Positions 32,030 to 42,649 of a stretch of 64,000 nucleotides of DNA are shown here, one piece after another. The translations under genes and the position numbers were made by a program. The stretch's first letter is position 1; the number at the start of each line of letters is the position of its first letter. Below the pieces are notes generated by a model. It saw nothing but the letters and a program-made list of their open reading frames with translations. It did not search any database and had not been told where the DNA came from. This DNA is from Atriophallophorus winterbourni (taxonomy: Eukaryota; Platyhelminthes; Trematoda; Plagiorchiida; Microphallidae): the NCBI GenBank assembly GCA_013407085.1, contig JACCGJ010006285.1, positions 1 through 64,000 on the forward strand, read 5' to 3'.

Positions 32030-32245
32030 ATCATACAGACACACTCGATGACTGATTTCGTGCTGTTTGCACTCATCATGTAGGGACAATACGATCAAGA
32101 TTCACATGTTTTGAAACAGTGGAGGAATGGTAAACAAGTAGCGCTTGTAAGCCACTATTTGATAAGGCTGCTGCGACCAAACTGTTCAGTCACATATGGT
32201 TGGGGTTAAACCCATTGGCTTGAGACAAAAATCCTCACTTGAATT
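32030..32245 (-). mobile_element. family A repeat unit, about 215 bp
   Basis: Near-identical in block order to 59490-59705 on the other strand: GGTTTAACCC, TGTGACTGAACAGTTTGGTC, GCTACTTGTTTACCATTCC, CACTGTTTCAA, then the ribozyme. The ribozyme (32050-32079) has ATGATGA for CTGATGA but perfect stem II (GTGC, AAACA, GCAC), so it is likely inactive. Confidence 0.6.
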
Positions 32246-32995
32246 TCATGCAATTTCTACAGTGGGAACAGGCCAAATCAAGCGCTTCCGAAGAACAAGC
32301 GCTGGGATTACATTTTAGAGTTTGGAACTCTCATGCATTGCGTTTGTTACACCGCTTGACAATTCATGTGCCGGCTTTCGATAATCATCTGGGAATGAAA
32401 TGTCAGATTCTTGAAATTATTGTTCCTATATGAAACCTTAATGCGGTCCTTCCATTATTAATTCTTTGAGTCTTTGTTGAAAATGCGGTTAATGGTATTC
32501 ATGACAACGCCAGATTACTTCCGTTGTTCACCCACTCACTCGCAATTCTGAAGTATTCCGCCATCCTTTGTTTCATACCTATAATTTTTCGTCCGGAATT
32601 ATTAATTATAAATGGTTTTTAGAGTTTAAGTTTAACAATAATGTCCGCTTCCAGCTTCAGACATTAACTTTCTGATTCACTTTGCTGATCGACATTTTGA
32701 TTGTAGTAATAATTCAATTAAAATTGAAATACAGTTATTTAAATGCTAAATAACTACGAGATCAAATTTTAATTTAATAAAAATTCGTTGTACTAAAATC
32801 GAAATCTAAACACGGTCGGTTAAAAACAATTTCGGACAACCAAATGTATCCTTGTATGCCACTGTTAAATAGGGTTCTTACAAAGAACCACTTTGTTCAA
32901 ATACAGAATCACAAAGCGATTCTTGTCAAGCACTCGAGGCACTCATAAACGCCCAATATATTTTGGTGCTCGCATTCCCATCTCTTACACACCAC

Positions 32996-33025
32996 GACCG
33001 GTTTCTGGCTGTTTGCCGTCATCAA
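32996..33025 (-). ncRNA. hammerhead ribozyme motif, family A, near intact
   Basis: The core reads TTGATGA (first invariant C changed). Stem II is CGGC, AAACA, GCCA with one mismatch, then GAAAC, CGGTC. Confidence 0.5.
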
Positions 33026-33572
33026 GTGGAGACAGTAAGATCAGGTTCACTGAAACTAGCAACAAAATTTTGGGCAACATTTCAGCTCGGGTGTGGAATT
33101 CTCGTCAGACCAACTCAGCAATGTAGCACGGAAACAAAAATTATAAGCAATTGATGGGAGAACGATTTTATCAACCTTTTTAACGGAGGACAATCCCAAG
33201 ACCAAGGACAATAGTCAGAACGGGGAACGCGTTCAAGTAGTACTCAACCCATCACCTCTAATTAGTTAGCTAATTAGAATCTCGGTGGTGTGAACTCGGC
33301 AGAAAAACATAAGCTCAATTGGTTTATTTACACGTGATCGGAATTAAAGTCATTCGCCACTGTGGCGAAATGTGCACGGTTTAATCTGTATCACAAATAT
33401 GACCAAAATTTAAATAATTTTGAAGAACTGGTGCTTGTAAGCCATTCTTTGATAAGGTTGGCACGACCAACCTGTTTAATCGCATGTGCCCAAAGACATG
33501 TAGACGGGGTTAAACCAATGGGCTCGGAACAAAAATCTGTATTCGGATGCACATACATCGCACACACCCCAC

Positions 33573-33602
33573 GACCGGTTTCATGCTGTTTACACTCATC
33601 GG
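33573..33602 (-). ncRNA. hammerhead ribozyme motif, family A, near intact
   Basis: The core reads CCGATGA (one change). Stem II is GTGT, AAACA, GCAT with a terminal wobble, then GAAAC and CGGTC. It faces two plus-strand copies at 33772 and 33906. Confidence 0.5.
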
Positions 33603-33771
33603 GTAAGGAGAGTACGATCAGGATCGCATGCATCGAAACAGTGATAGTATAGTAAGCAATTGGATAAGCTTGGCGTGACCGACCTATTTAATCACATGTG
33701 CCCAGACACGGTGGTTTAAAAAAGCAACTTGTTTATCAAGCGCATGCAGATCCTGATCTTACTGTCCCTAA

Positions 33772-33801
33772 CTGATGAGTGCAAACAGCACGAAACCGGT
33801 C
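33772..33801 (+). ncRNA. hammerhead ribozyme motif, family A, intact core
   Basis: CTGATGA, stem II GTGC, loop AAACA, GCAC (4 perfect pairs), GAAAC, CGGTC with triplet GTC. Stem I CCCTAA and GTGGGG pair except at the innermost position. Stem III is palindromic ACCGGT, usable between two molecules. Confidence 0.7.
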
Positions 33802-33905
33802 GTGGGGTGTGAATGACGGGAAAGCATGCAAATGAATATTTTGCAACTTGTTTATCATTATTCCACTGCTTCAAGGTATGCGGATCCTAACCATACTGTC
33901 CCAAC

Positions 33906-33935
33906 CAGATGAGTGCAAACAGCATGAAATCGGCC
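33906..33935 (+). ncRNA. hammerhead ribozyme motif, family A, decayed
   Basis: A direct repeat of the previous copy 134 bp downstream. The core reads CAGATGA, GAAAT replaces GAAAC, and GCC replaces GTC. Inactive by sequence. Confidence 0.45.
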
Positions 33936-34549
33936 GTAGGGTTTATGTGTGACGGACATGCATACAAATGAGTATTTTTGTTAGAAAATTATAATCATTT
34001 CATCAAATATCAACATTTTGTCTTTAGCATGATCATCGAGAGCCATATTTTGGAGATGGCTGCCTTATCCGTACAGTTGACTACGGATTCAATTTTGAAT
34101 TAATCACAATTTGATTTGCAATGGATTGTAAAGAAACATTTCCAAGAGCACATTTTCCCGCAAATACTCGAATTAAATTAAACAGGAGCAGGAATATTCG
34201 TTACCAATGCAGATTTCTAATTGTTCGTTGCGACACGAGTTCAACGAATGTAATTTGAAAATTAATTATCTGATTTTAACTATTTTCGAACATTTTCCCG
34301 CAAAAGATAAGTCTTATCACATTGCACATTTTCCATTCACCCATCCATCGTCTCCCTTGTACCAGGAACGAAATGCGACAGTTTTTCTAACTAGGTGCAG
34401 TGATTTTATGTGAGGAGATCGACCAGCAACGGCCTGGATTGCTTCGTTCCAATCCGTCAATCATTAGACATACATGATAAAATCTGTAGTGAAAATTTCT
34501 CCGAAAGTATACAGTTTGTTTGACTGACTAAAAATTAGATTTGTAACAA

Positions 34550-35645
34550 TATCTAGATTCAGGAATTTATGGTCAAAAAGCACATGGCTTCACAATTACC
34601 ATACTATAGTAAATATTCGTTCTGGAAAAAGGTATAAAATAAACATGTAATGTCAAGTATAGTCCAGTTGAATACTTACCATGAGTCAATACGTAGGTGT
34701 CGTTAATTCGTTATGTAACAAATAAGTATCCAAATTTCGAATGAACGTTTCGACGCTGAGAGAGATGGCAAGAGTTTCGGGGAGAGCATTCTAAAGGAAA
34801 CAGAGTCACGTACAAAAAACTCAAAATCGGCTGCAACAGCTGATACGGGAGTAGGGAATTCGTAGTGTGGCTGAGTGGATGCTAGCTCCTTCGTCAACCG
34901 CTTGGGTCCAGTCTTTTAACACCGTCGACAAGTTTGTCAAACATGAGCGACATTTACGAAAACCATGCTTCAATAACCTGTGATTGTATCTCGTTGATTC
35001 GAACGATCGCCGTGCGCCCACTGAGGTAACTTTTAAGCCATACGAGTAGCTGTCCGTTGATACCCATCTGCTTCAGCTTTTGCATTAGACGAGAGTGATC
35101 AACTCGGTCAAAAGCTTTAGACATATCCAGATAACAAGCGTGGATGCTAGCTCCTTCGTCAACCGCTTGGGTCCAGTCATTTAAAACCGTCAACAAGTTT
35201 GTTAAGCATGAGCGAGATTTACGAAAACCATGCTGCGCTACAGATAGCATATTTTGTGTTTCCACGTGATGAACTATATTTTCCGTCACTATACGCTCTA
35301 GAACTTTGGATATCACAGGAAGTAGGTTGACAGTACGGTAGTTTGCAGGATCTGGACGTCGACCATTTTGTAGAATGGTGAAATTACCCCTGTCTTCCAC
35401 TCTGTTTGCACCACGCCTTAGAGAATGTTTAAGCAATTCACTTAAAGGTTCACACAGCTGCTGGTTACAGGATTTCAATATAGTCGGAGTAATTCCGTCT
35501 GCTCCCGGGGATTTCCTAGGGTTCATTCGACACAAATATCGTTGTATAATCGCTGAATTGATCTCGATCTCAGTCAGCTGTTGCATCACCGTTGATGGCG
35601 GTAATTCTTCAGTCGATCTATACGCTAACGGACTAAATACTTTAG
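34550..35645 (-). mobile_element. LINE reverse transcriptase, with internal duplication
   Basis: The longest clean reverse-transcriptase frame of the window (35589-34954): MNPRKSPGADGITPTILKS, RPDPANYRTVNLLPVISKVL, AQHGFRKSRSCLTNLL, YLDMSKAFDRVDHS. The frame then runs into a second copy of its own HGFRK...LTNL...TVL segment (34870-34980 repeats 35140-35240), then a C-terminal piece with EFFVRDSVSFRMLSPK. The 3' end near 34555 has the ATAAATTCCTGAATC type terminus. Inactive and rearranged CR1/Jockey-like element. Confidence 0.85.
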
Positions 35646-35699
35646 CATAAAATTAAACGAGAGCATCAGCTGTTTCCTTTGCTGAGACCATTAACCGAT

Positions 35700-36400
35700 C
35701 GTTAGCAAGAACAGGAAACACCCCTGGACACGAATGACTGGACATAGTTTGTAGTAATGTCTAGTGAAATTCGGGTTTAAAAAATCATTTATACATTTTT
35801 AATAATTTAATGTATCATAGAATTGGTTCATATTGTGTAAAATTAGAGTTGATTTGTGTAATCAGAAATGTTGAAAGTATTCTCCATTGTATACTTTTTG
35901 AGTACTGAAGGAAATCGTATGTGTGATATAAAACCTTGGCATTAAGTTTACATCCATGGTTGAGACATTAAGCAGTTTTACTGGGCCATGAACGAGTGAA
36001 CGCAAGGTAAATAAAGTAATAATTTGAAACCAATATTAAATTGGGTACAGACAAATAAGCAAGGATGTGGATAACAAACTCTCAATTCGCGGTGAGCTTC
36101 TACATGCACATTTGCGAAAATATAAAAACTGTCATCGAACTAGCGATTGAATAAATTTTTTTTACGCATTTCCATAACGCACAAAACCCAAAACCTGCAG
36201 CGTTTGCGCTTCAATGTAGGATCAGTACGATCCGCTTGTGATGATTTAAGTGAGTGAAAAGCATGCATAAATCTATTTTGTTCAAGCTACACCCATATGT
36301 GTTCTTACTTCAGATTAAAAGGGTTTTGTTGTGCTGCCGTATTCATCATTGGCTTCAAATTTCAAAATTTATTTACCGTTTTGTCTGCTGTTTCACGTTT
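35700..36400. other. no recognised gene
   Basis: AT-rich. A badly decayed family A fragment (CAGCGTTTGCGCTTCAATG) lies near 36200. Confidence 0.35.
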
Positions 36401-36427
36401 TGTCGATCCTGATCGTACTGCCCCTTC

Positions 36428-36457
36428 CTGATGAGTGCAAACAGCACGACACCGGCC
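36428..36457 (+). ncRNA. hammerhead ribozyme motif, family A, core mutated
   Basis: CTGATGA and a perfect stem II (GTGC, AAACA, GCAC), but GACA replaces GAAA and GCC replaces GTC. Inactive by sequence. Confidence 0.5.
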
Positions 36458-37182
36458 ATGTGATATGTGTGGTTGAATTACACGCAAAGATGGATTTTTG
36501 TTTCAAGTCAATACGTTCAAGTCCATCCAACGGTGGCCTTCATGTTCATACAATGTTCACCATTTTCCACTATTTCAAGGCATGCGCATCCTGGTCATAT
36601 TGCCCACACCTGCATAAATAAAAAGCCAAGGCAAAAGCGCGGTGTAGTAGAATTGCATGCAAATATGAATTATTTCAAGCCATCGAGCTCTACCCCATCC
36701 AAGTTCACATGTGATTGAACAGTGACTTCTAATTGTCTAATGAAGCTCAAAACACAAGTATTTTATCTAAGAATGGATTTGCCTCCGGAGAATCTTAAGG
36801 CCGTGTCCAACACGAATTTAGAAACCTAATCATAATTAATCTGTCAAACATCGTAGGAAAATATCATGTGGTGAGAATGTAAAATACTTTCAGCAGACCA
36901 TGATGAATTTTCCAACTTCACTCACAAGTACAAGAGGACCGATTTGGGCAATTTTTACCACCCAGGTAGGTATCGCTGAAATATGTCGTGTGGTTCATCA
37001 ATTTTCGCGAGGTAAAATCAATATTAGGCGCATAATTGTACAAACAGATGAATAAATAAACAAGTTTATACTTGAATGCCACTGTTGCATAGGGTTCGTA
37101 CAACGAACCACGATGTTCAAACACAGAATCACATAGTGATTCGTGGTCAAGCACTCAAGGCGCTTATGGATGACTAAAGTTA

Positions 37183-37218
37183 TGTGTTGCTCACATTTTG
37201 GGGGATGTGAGCAACACA
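37183..37218. repeat. perfect 14-bp hairpin
   Basis: Arms TGTGTTGCTCACAT (37183-37196) and its complement (37205-37218) around an 8-base G-rich loop, at the end of a family A flank. It resembles a foldback formed at an insertion end. Confidence 0.8.
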
Positions 37219-37259
37219 TCACTTAGAGGAATAAATAAATAAATAAGTAGATATAATTT

Positions 37260-38100
37260 ATATTACAATGCCCTCCGATCTCCGCGAATGGATATTTCTT
37301 TCGATCTGGAAGCCATAAGTAGATCGTCGCAAATAATCTCCCGAAATTATTCCATTACGTTTCCATAACATCTACCAGATAATTGATCAATGATTTAGTA
37401 AAGAGGATAATTTTTCCAAGATTGGCAAACGCTGCAAGATTTTATTTCGTTTGTAAGTATCATCGATTTTTCCACCGGCAATCAGATGCCAAATGTCGGA
37501 TTGCTGTATAAGATTAGCATTTGCCATTGTCGACTACCTGCCCGTTTTGATCGGAAGAACGAATCAATTTGTCTGGTAAAACGTGACCTTCGTAATTGGG
37601 AAATGCGATATACGCTTGCAAGCTTTTCGGTTACATATAAATTTCCAGACTAAACAGTCTATGATGCGTTCAAGAGAGGACAAATGTCAAGCTGATTGCA
37701 TCAAGATAAATCAATGGTGGTGATTAATGCGTGTACTGTTTTACTTTTGCTTCAATGCATGTGCGAATGGTATACCTGATCCTTGAATTTAGAAATTCCA
37801 CCCATTTTCATTCGGTACACTATTCTCCCACGTTCGTTTTCGAATGCAGTAGTGTAAGGTGGATCATCTTGTATCATCGAAAGGCAGTATGCTGTAGTGT
37901 ATTACCTCAAGCCAGATGGTCTTCATCGAAGTTTGTTGTGGATAATGCATATTTTGATTAATTAATTTTCATTTTTCGTATGTATTGATTCAGCAAATGG
38001 AAAGTGAGTCCGAATATAGAAGTTCGGTGGTTTAGCTTTAGTTTTCATGCTTCTTAATACCTAATTTCCAGATACCACACAGTTAATGAGACTGAAACTA
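37260..38100. other. no recognised feature
   Basis: No exon, RNA or repeat recognised. Confidence 0.35.
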
Positions 38101-38124
38101 TGGTACAATAAAGTATTTACAGTC

Positions 38125-38500
38125 AAGTAAGGATTCAAGGATTCAAGGATTCAAGGATTTATGGTTAAAAAAGGTTAATACTTTACAACACCACAGGATT
38201 ACGGTATGAATATAAATATGAAAAATACAATAGTATAAAAGCAATAGTGAATATCAAATGTAAGGCTCACGAATGTTATTCTTTTGCATATGTAAGTCCA
38301 ATTTCGCTTTAAATACCGCCAGGCAAGGAGAGTCCACCACATGTTGGGGTAGGGAATTCCAAAGAAATATAGCACGTACAGCGGAAAATGGCGCCGACAA
38401 TCAATACGGGAACTTGGAACGTAAAGGGATAAGGTATGTCCGCGTGTTACTTTCCCATCACACACATCGAGCAAGTAACATCGCATGTATCAGCAAACCA
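38125..38500 (-). mobile_element. LINE 3' end with (TTGAATCC)n tail
   Basis: The tail is at 38128-38160 (AAGGATTC units on the plus strand). On the minus strand the frame reads LLDVCDGKVTRGHTLSLYVP SSRIDCRRH, near-identical to the plus-strand copy at 63650-63740. 5'-truncated. Confidence 0.75.
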
Positions 38501-39119
38501 TGACACAAAATCCACAGAACTATTGTTTGATTGCCTCCTAGAAGAAGCCGATCATGAGAGAAGAATGGAAGCAACTTATACGATGGATTTCGCGAAAGCA
38601 TGTTTTTGCTGAAGATTTCTGTTCAATCTCTGGTATCAGAAATACACGATAATACAACTTCTAAAATCGCACATAGTATTGTTTTGTCGTTTGCATTTCC
38701 GAAGGTAAATAAGTAAAGCAATGTTTTCGTTTATTCAAATCAATTTATCTTTTTATTATCGATAAACATCTGATTTATTTGCAAAATCAATTTACGAGGT
38801 TTTCATTTTTCCCGCTATGGCATCGAAGGCATTCTTTAATTTTTTTGTAAAAGCGTTTGCGTTTAATGGATTGATTAATTATTTAGTCGCGATTGGTTTA
38901 ACATTCCGGTTGTAATATAAGCAGTCACTTTTGAAAACTGCCAGCCGGAACATGTACATCACTTCACATATCGTGGGCAAAATATTGAAGACAATCTCTT
39001 CCTAGACTGTCTCTCTGTCGCGTTTGAAATCCGGTGTCTGTTTCAACAACATCTTGACCCTGGAGACAAAAAACGATGGTATAAAGCGCGCGTGCACTAA
39101 ACGTTTTGCTGCTTGGCAT

Positions 39120-39645
39120 CGGAACACAAACCATCCAAACAAAACATGAACGGATGCTGAATGATTTCAAATTACGGAGTGTCAGTCGCATGTTGAACAT
39201 AGCGTGGATAGCGAAAGTAAAGGACGCTGAAGTGCTTTCCAAATCTGGTCTTCATGGCCTGTAGACCCTACTACGACAGCGCTGCCTACCATGGCTTGAT
39301 CGTGCATGGAATGGAAAATGGTCGTGTTCCAGAATATTTACTCTAAGAATAGCTTAAATCCAGAATTCGAATTTTGAGCAAGTCGCACATGCGGTTCAAT
39401 GACACTTGAAAATGAGATAGTTAAGCGCTTGAAATTGATTCTATGATTGAGAAAGTACTCGTCCTTGTCCGCTCTTCTTCAAAGCACGTGGTGAAGTGTC
39501 ATTTTCAGGCTTGGGAAGAGAAGATAATTCTCTCGACTGCTGACGAACAGCATGCGAGTGCCGACGATCGGCCTAGTACCACCGAACGCTGTGATTGTTG
39601 CAAGAGAGTTTCTTTCTCTCCATTCTGAGTCATTTGAAAATATGT
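39120..39645 (+). mobile_element. LINE C-terminal fragment with zinc-finger remnant
   Basis: The plus strand reads ERMLNDFKLRSVSRMLNIAW, then EVLSKSGLHGL, LLRQRCLPWL, and further FQAWEEKI followed by a CDCCKR cysteine pair. This order (R-rich block, RWLGH-like block, C-terminal finger) is that of the lineage also seen at 41040-42260. Multiple stops. Confidence 0.6.
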
Positions 39646-40423
39646 GGAGCATGAAAGCTTCACATGCTTGCGATCTACACTCTATGTCGACATCGGTCGA
39701 TAGAGGTCAATAAAAATAAACGCAATCATTTGACCTCTGTTGGGACATATCCATCCGGGAATACCGGTAAACTATTTAACAGTGTCCGTCTAAAACAGTA
39801 AGCTTAAAATAAAGCGGCGGATCTTGTAGGAGGAACCGACAATAAAAATGAGGAAAACATCTCGATTTCTCTCATATTTATTCTACATATTTATTTCATA
39901 AATCGATACACGGGACGGAAACATCAAAGTCAATCTTTTCATGTAACGTTTCGACGGAAACTAATCCTTCTGGGCTTTTAATACAAACGCACTTCGGAAA
40001 AAATCATATGATTGTACATAGTCAAAGATTTATACTTCGAGTTTAGGTGGTATATTGTGATATCCAGATGAAAATTTAAAAAATAATCCCATAAATTCTG
40101 CAGTTGTATTCTCAGCCGCTTCTCTAGTTTCTGAGCTGTAAACGCTATAATGCCGGATATTGGGATAAGAATGCAGGTTTCGATAAAAGAACCAATTGAA
40201 AACAATGCTACAGATCATTAAGTCTGAAAGTGAAGCTATGTTTAGGAAGCAGTATTCGCGGAGGCATATTAATCTTGTTTTTGCTCGGAAGACAATTAAG
40301 AAATTCTCAATTTGTGATGCGGTTAAATTTTGGCGATCTATCTTATAACCACTTACTAATTCACCGTTAACGTAGCGAGGTTTAAAGAATAAGATTGAGA
40401 AGCATAAGCAAAGCACATCATAC

Positions 40424-40453
40424 GAACTATTTCATGTTGCATGTACTCATCAG
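40424..40453 (-). ncRNA. hammerhead ribozyme remnant, family A
   Basis: CTGATGA is kept, but the stem-II region (GTACATGCAACAT) no longer pairs and GAAAT replaces GAAAC. A decayed partner unit lies at 40540-40660. Confidence 0.35.
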
Positions 40454-41652
40454 GTAGGAACAGTAATATCAGGATTCACACGCCACGAAACATGGATGAA
40501 TGGTCAACAAATTTTGAGGTTGTAAGCCAATGATGGATAAGGTTTGCACGATCAACCTGCTCAATTAAATGTGCACGAACCCACGCAGATGGGGCAATTC
40601 AATCCCACAAAACCCCCACGGCCGGTGTTTTGCAATTCACACGCATCATGTATGAATTTATTTTCAAGAATGGACTTAACTTTATCCACATATGCATTGG
40701 CACATGTGATTCATGCCAGCGGCATCCAACAGTCCAAAGATTCAAAAGCATTCGTGACAAATATAGTAGATCTCAGCACTAAGATAGCACTGCTTCGCTG
40801 CTTGTGTCATGTGCTGATGTTGGACTAATTCGGTCGATGCGGATTATGAATGTACATCATTGGAACATAAGGTTTTCATGCGCCACTTCTTTTTGAATAA
40901 CTAAACAGTCCGATGCTGAAGGAAATCTCTTACGCAACGCTTACAGCGATATACAATTCGCAGACTAACGTTGTCAGTTACACACTGGCGGTGTGATCTA
41001 CGATTAGCAACCAAGAGTTATATCTGCTCTTCTGTGGCTCGCAGACGAGACTTTACACAGTGCCTCCAAAGTGAAAGATTAAGATAAAGTTCTTCTCAAC
41101 CCGTAGGGGCAATGAAATGAGCCTTCTAATCTCTTTTGTGAATGGCTTTGTACAGCAAGTGCGGTCGGCAAAATGGTCGAATTCCTGATTTCGAATCGCC
41201 ATAGAGTAGATCTTTTGGATTTTCCATTCTGTAGACGGACCAAGCCACCGTAGGTGGTGCTGTCGCTGTGATGCTAAGCTCAAGATACGGCAGATGCTTC
41301 GTAACTTGAAAGCATTCAACAACGCTCGTGTCTTTAGGGGATGGTCCAGGCCTCACAGCTGTAAGTTAAAGAATGTATTACGCACACGTTGTATACCATC
41401 ATGTTTGTCTTCACAAACAACTCGCAGTTGCTACAGACAAGTGAGTTCACTCGGGACAAATAGCGGCTACTCTGCCAATTCCCTTGTCAATCTCCGTGTC
41501 TAGCGATAGGTTATCTCCAATGTTTGGATCAATATATTTAAAATGATGTATTGTTTCAAGCTGAGAGTTTCTAACATTGATGATGGGAGGCGATACAGTC
41601 CATTGACCAAGTACTTTGGTTTAGCTCATTCTAATAATTAACCTAAAGTTAA

Positions 41653-41753
41653 AACACATTTGCATGCATCTCCTTCACACAAAACACACCACGACCGGTT
41701 TCGTGCTGTTTGCACTCATCAGGTAGGGACAGTAGGATCAGGATCCGCATGCG
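41653..41753 (-). mobile_element. 101-bp family A ribozyme element with 11-bp target duplication
   Basis: CCTAAAGTTAA occurs at 41642-41652 and again at 41754-41764. Between them lies a unit that on the minus strand runs from CGCATGCGGATCCTGATCC to GATGCATGCAAATGTGTT and contains the ribozyme. Removing the insert and one duplicate rejoins the LINE frame as NFRLIIRMS, so this is a clean insertion. Confidence 0.85.
41688..41727 (-). ncRNA. hammerhead ribozyme motif, family A, intact
   Basis: CTGATGA, stem II GTGC, loop AAACA, GCAC, then GAAAC, CGGTC, cleavage triplet GTC. CCTAC before the core pairs with GTGG after the triplet (one U-G). Every invariant base is present. Stem III is palindromic ACCGGT. 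Confidence 0.8.
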
Positions 41754-42349
41754 CCTAAAGTTAATTCGCGATTGGAGGTGTCAATCAATAATAGCTGCAT
41801 CGTCTGCAAACAGCAGGTTATGCATTAGCACACCCATTGCCTTGGTTTGTGCTATCAACTGTTTCAGGTTAAAAAGCATGTCAACACTTCGCGTGCGTAG
41901 TTAAATACCTTCTGTTTTCGTCCAAAAAGCGTGCTTTAGAAACAGATCAACGAAAATGCCGAAAACCATGGGAGTAAGAACACACTTTCGTCGAATTTCA
42001 CAGGTTTCTTAATTGCAACCGCTAAAACGGTCATAGCACTTCTTGCCAGATGGAAAGAAATGACGAGTTTCAGCGGTCTTGGAGGCCTTTGTTACATCAA
42101 TAAAACAGTGTATAATGGCATAAGTTGTTCCGGACACGTTTCTTGAGGCTGTCGCAGGGAGGAGATCATGTCAACGGTAAATTTTCCTCCGCGTAAGCCA
42201 TATTGAGATTCGAAGTAAACTCTATCAGCTAAAACTTGCGACCGCATGTGAAAAACTTTAGCATTATGTACATGTGTTCACAATGTAAAATTGTTGTTTC
42301 CCACAAGATCAGCAGATGAGATAATATCAGGTATTCGATCGTTGGACTG

Positions 42350-42625
42350 GCGTAGCAAAACATTTTCAAGGCGTAATTAAATCTTTCGACTTCGGCCCTA
42401 CGTGTGTGAAAGAATTCGGTCTTGATAGCTCACTTTTAAAACACTTTTTCAGGTGTCATCTGCAAGTTGGTAAGACCAGATACTGCTCTCGGCTGCTGAA
42501 CGTAGATCACGCTGAAGGGGTACAAATTCCGCCGAGCAACCGACTACTGTGCATTATTCTGACCGTTGCAAGAGAGATCGTTCCTGCAGAATCGAACTAT
42601 GAAACCATTTGAAAAGCTATGGGGC
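42350..42625 (+). mobile_element. LINE C-terminal fragment
   Basis: FFRCHLQVGKTRYCSRLLNV and VAREIVPAESNYE lie in the same order as CHFQAWEEK...and VSFSP of the 39.5-kb fragment. Confidence 0.4.
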
Positions 42626-42649
42626 ATTAATCTGACATGCGATTTTGAT

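Larger units (their letters stand above)
41040..42260 (-). mobile_element. LINE reverse transcriptase, disrupted by a ribozyme element
   Basis: The minus strand reads GKFTVDMISSLRQPQE, a gap in frame through the YTV...KAFD region, MHNLLFADDAAIID with the catalytic box near 41820-41790, then after a 101-bp insert NFRLIIRMS and TKVLGQW, INVRNSQLETIHHFKYIDP, and YSCEAWTIP. This matches the lineage whose proteins have SLKKT...ETVDxFxYLGS after the FADD box. Inactive. Confidence 0.75.

Noticed and set aside
33540..33990. Clustered repeats with regular spacing, considered as a CRISPR-like array
   Set aside because: Only three units, in mixed orientation, each a ribozyme-bearing element in a eukaryotic genome.
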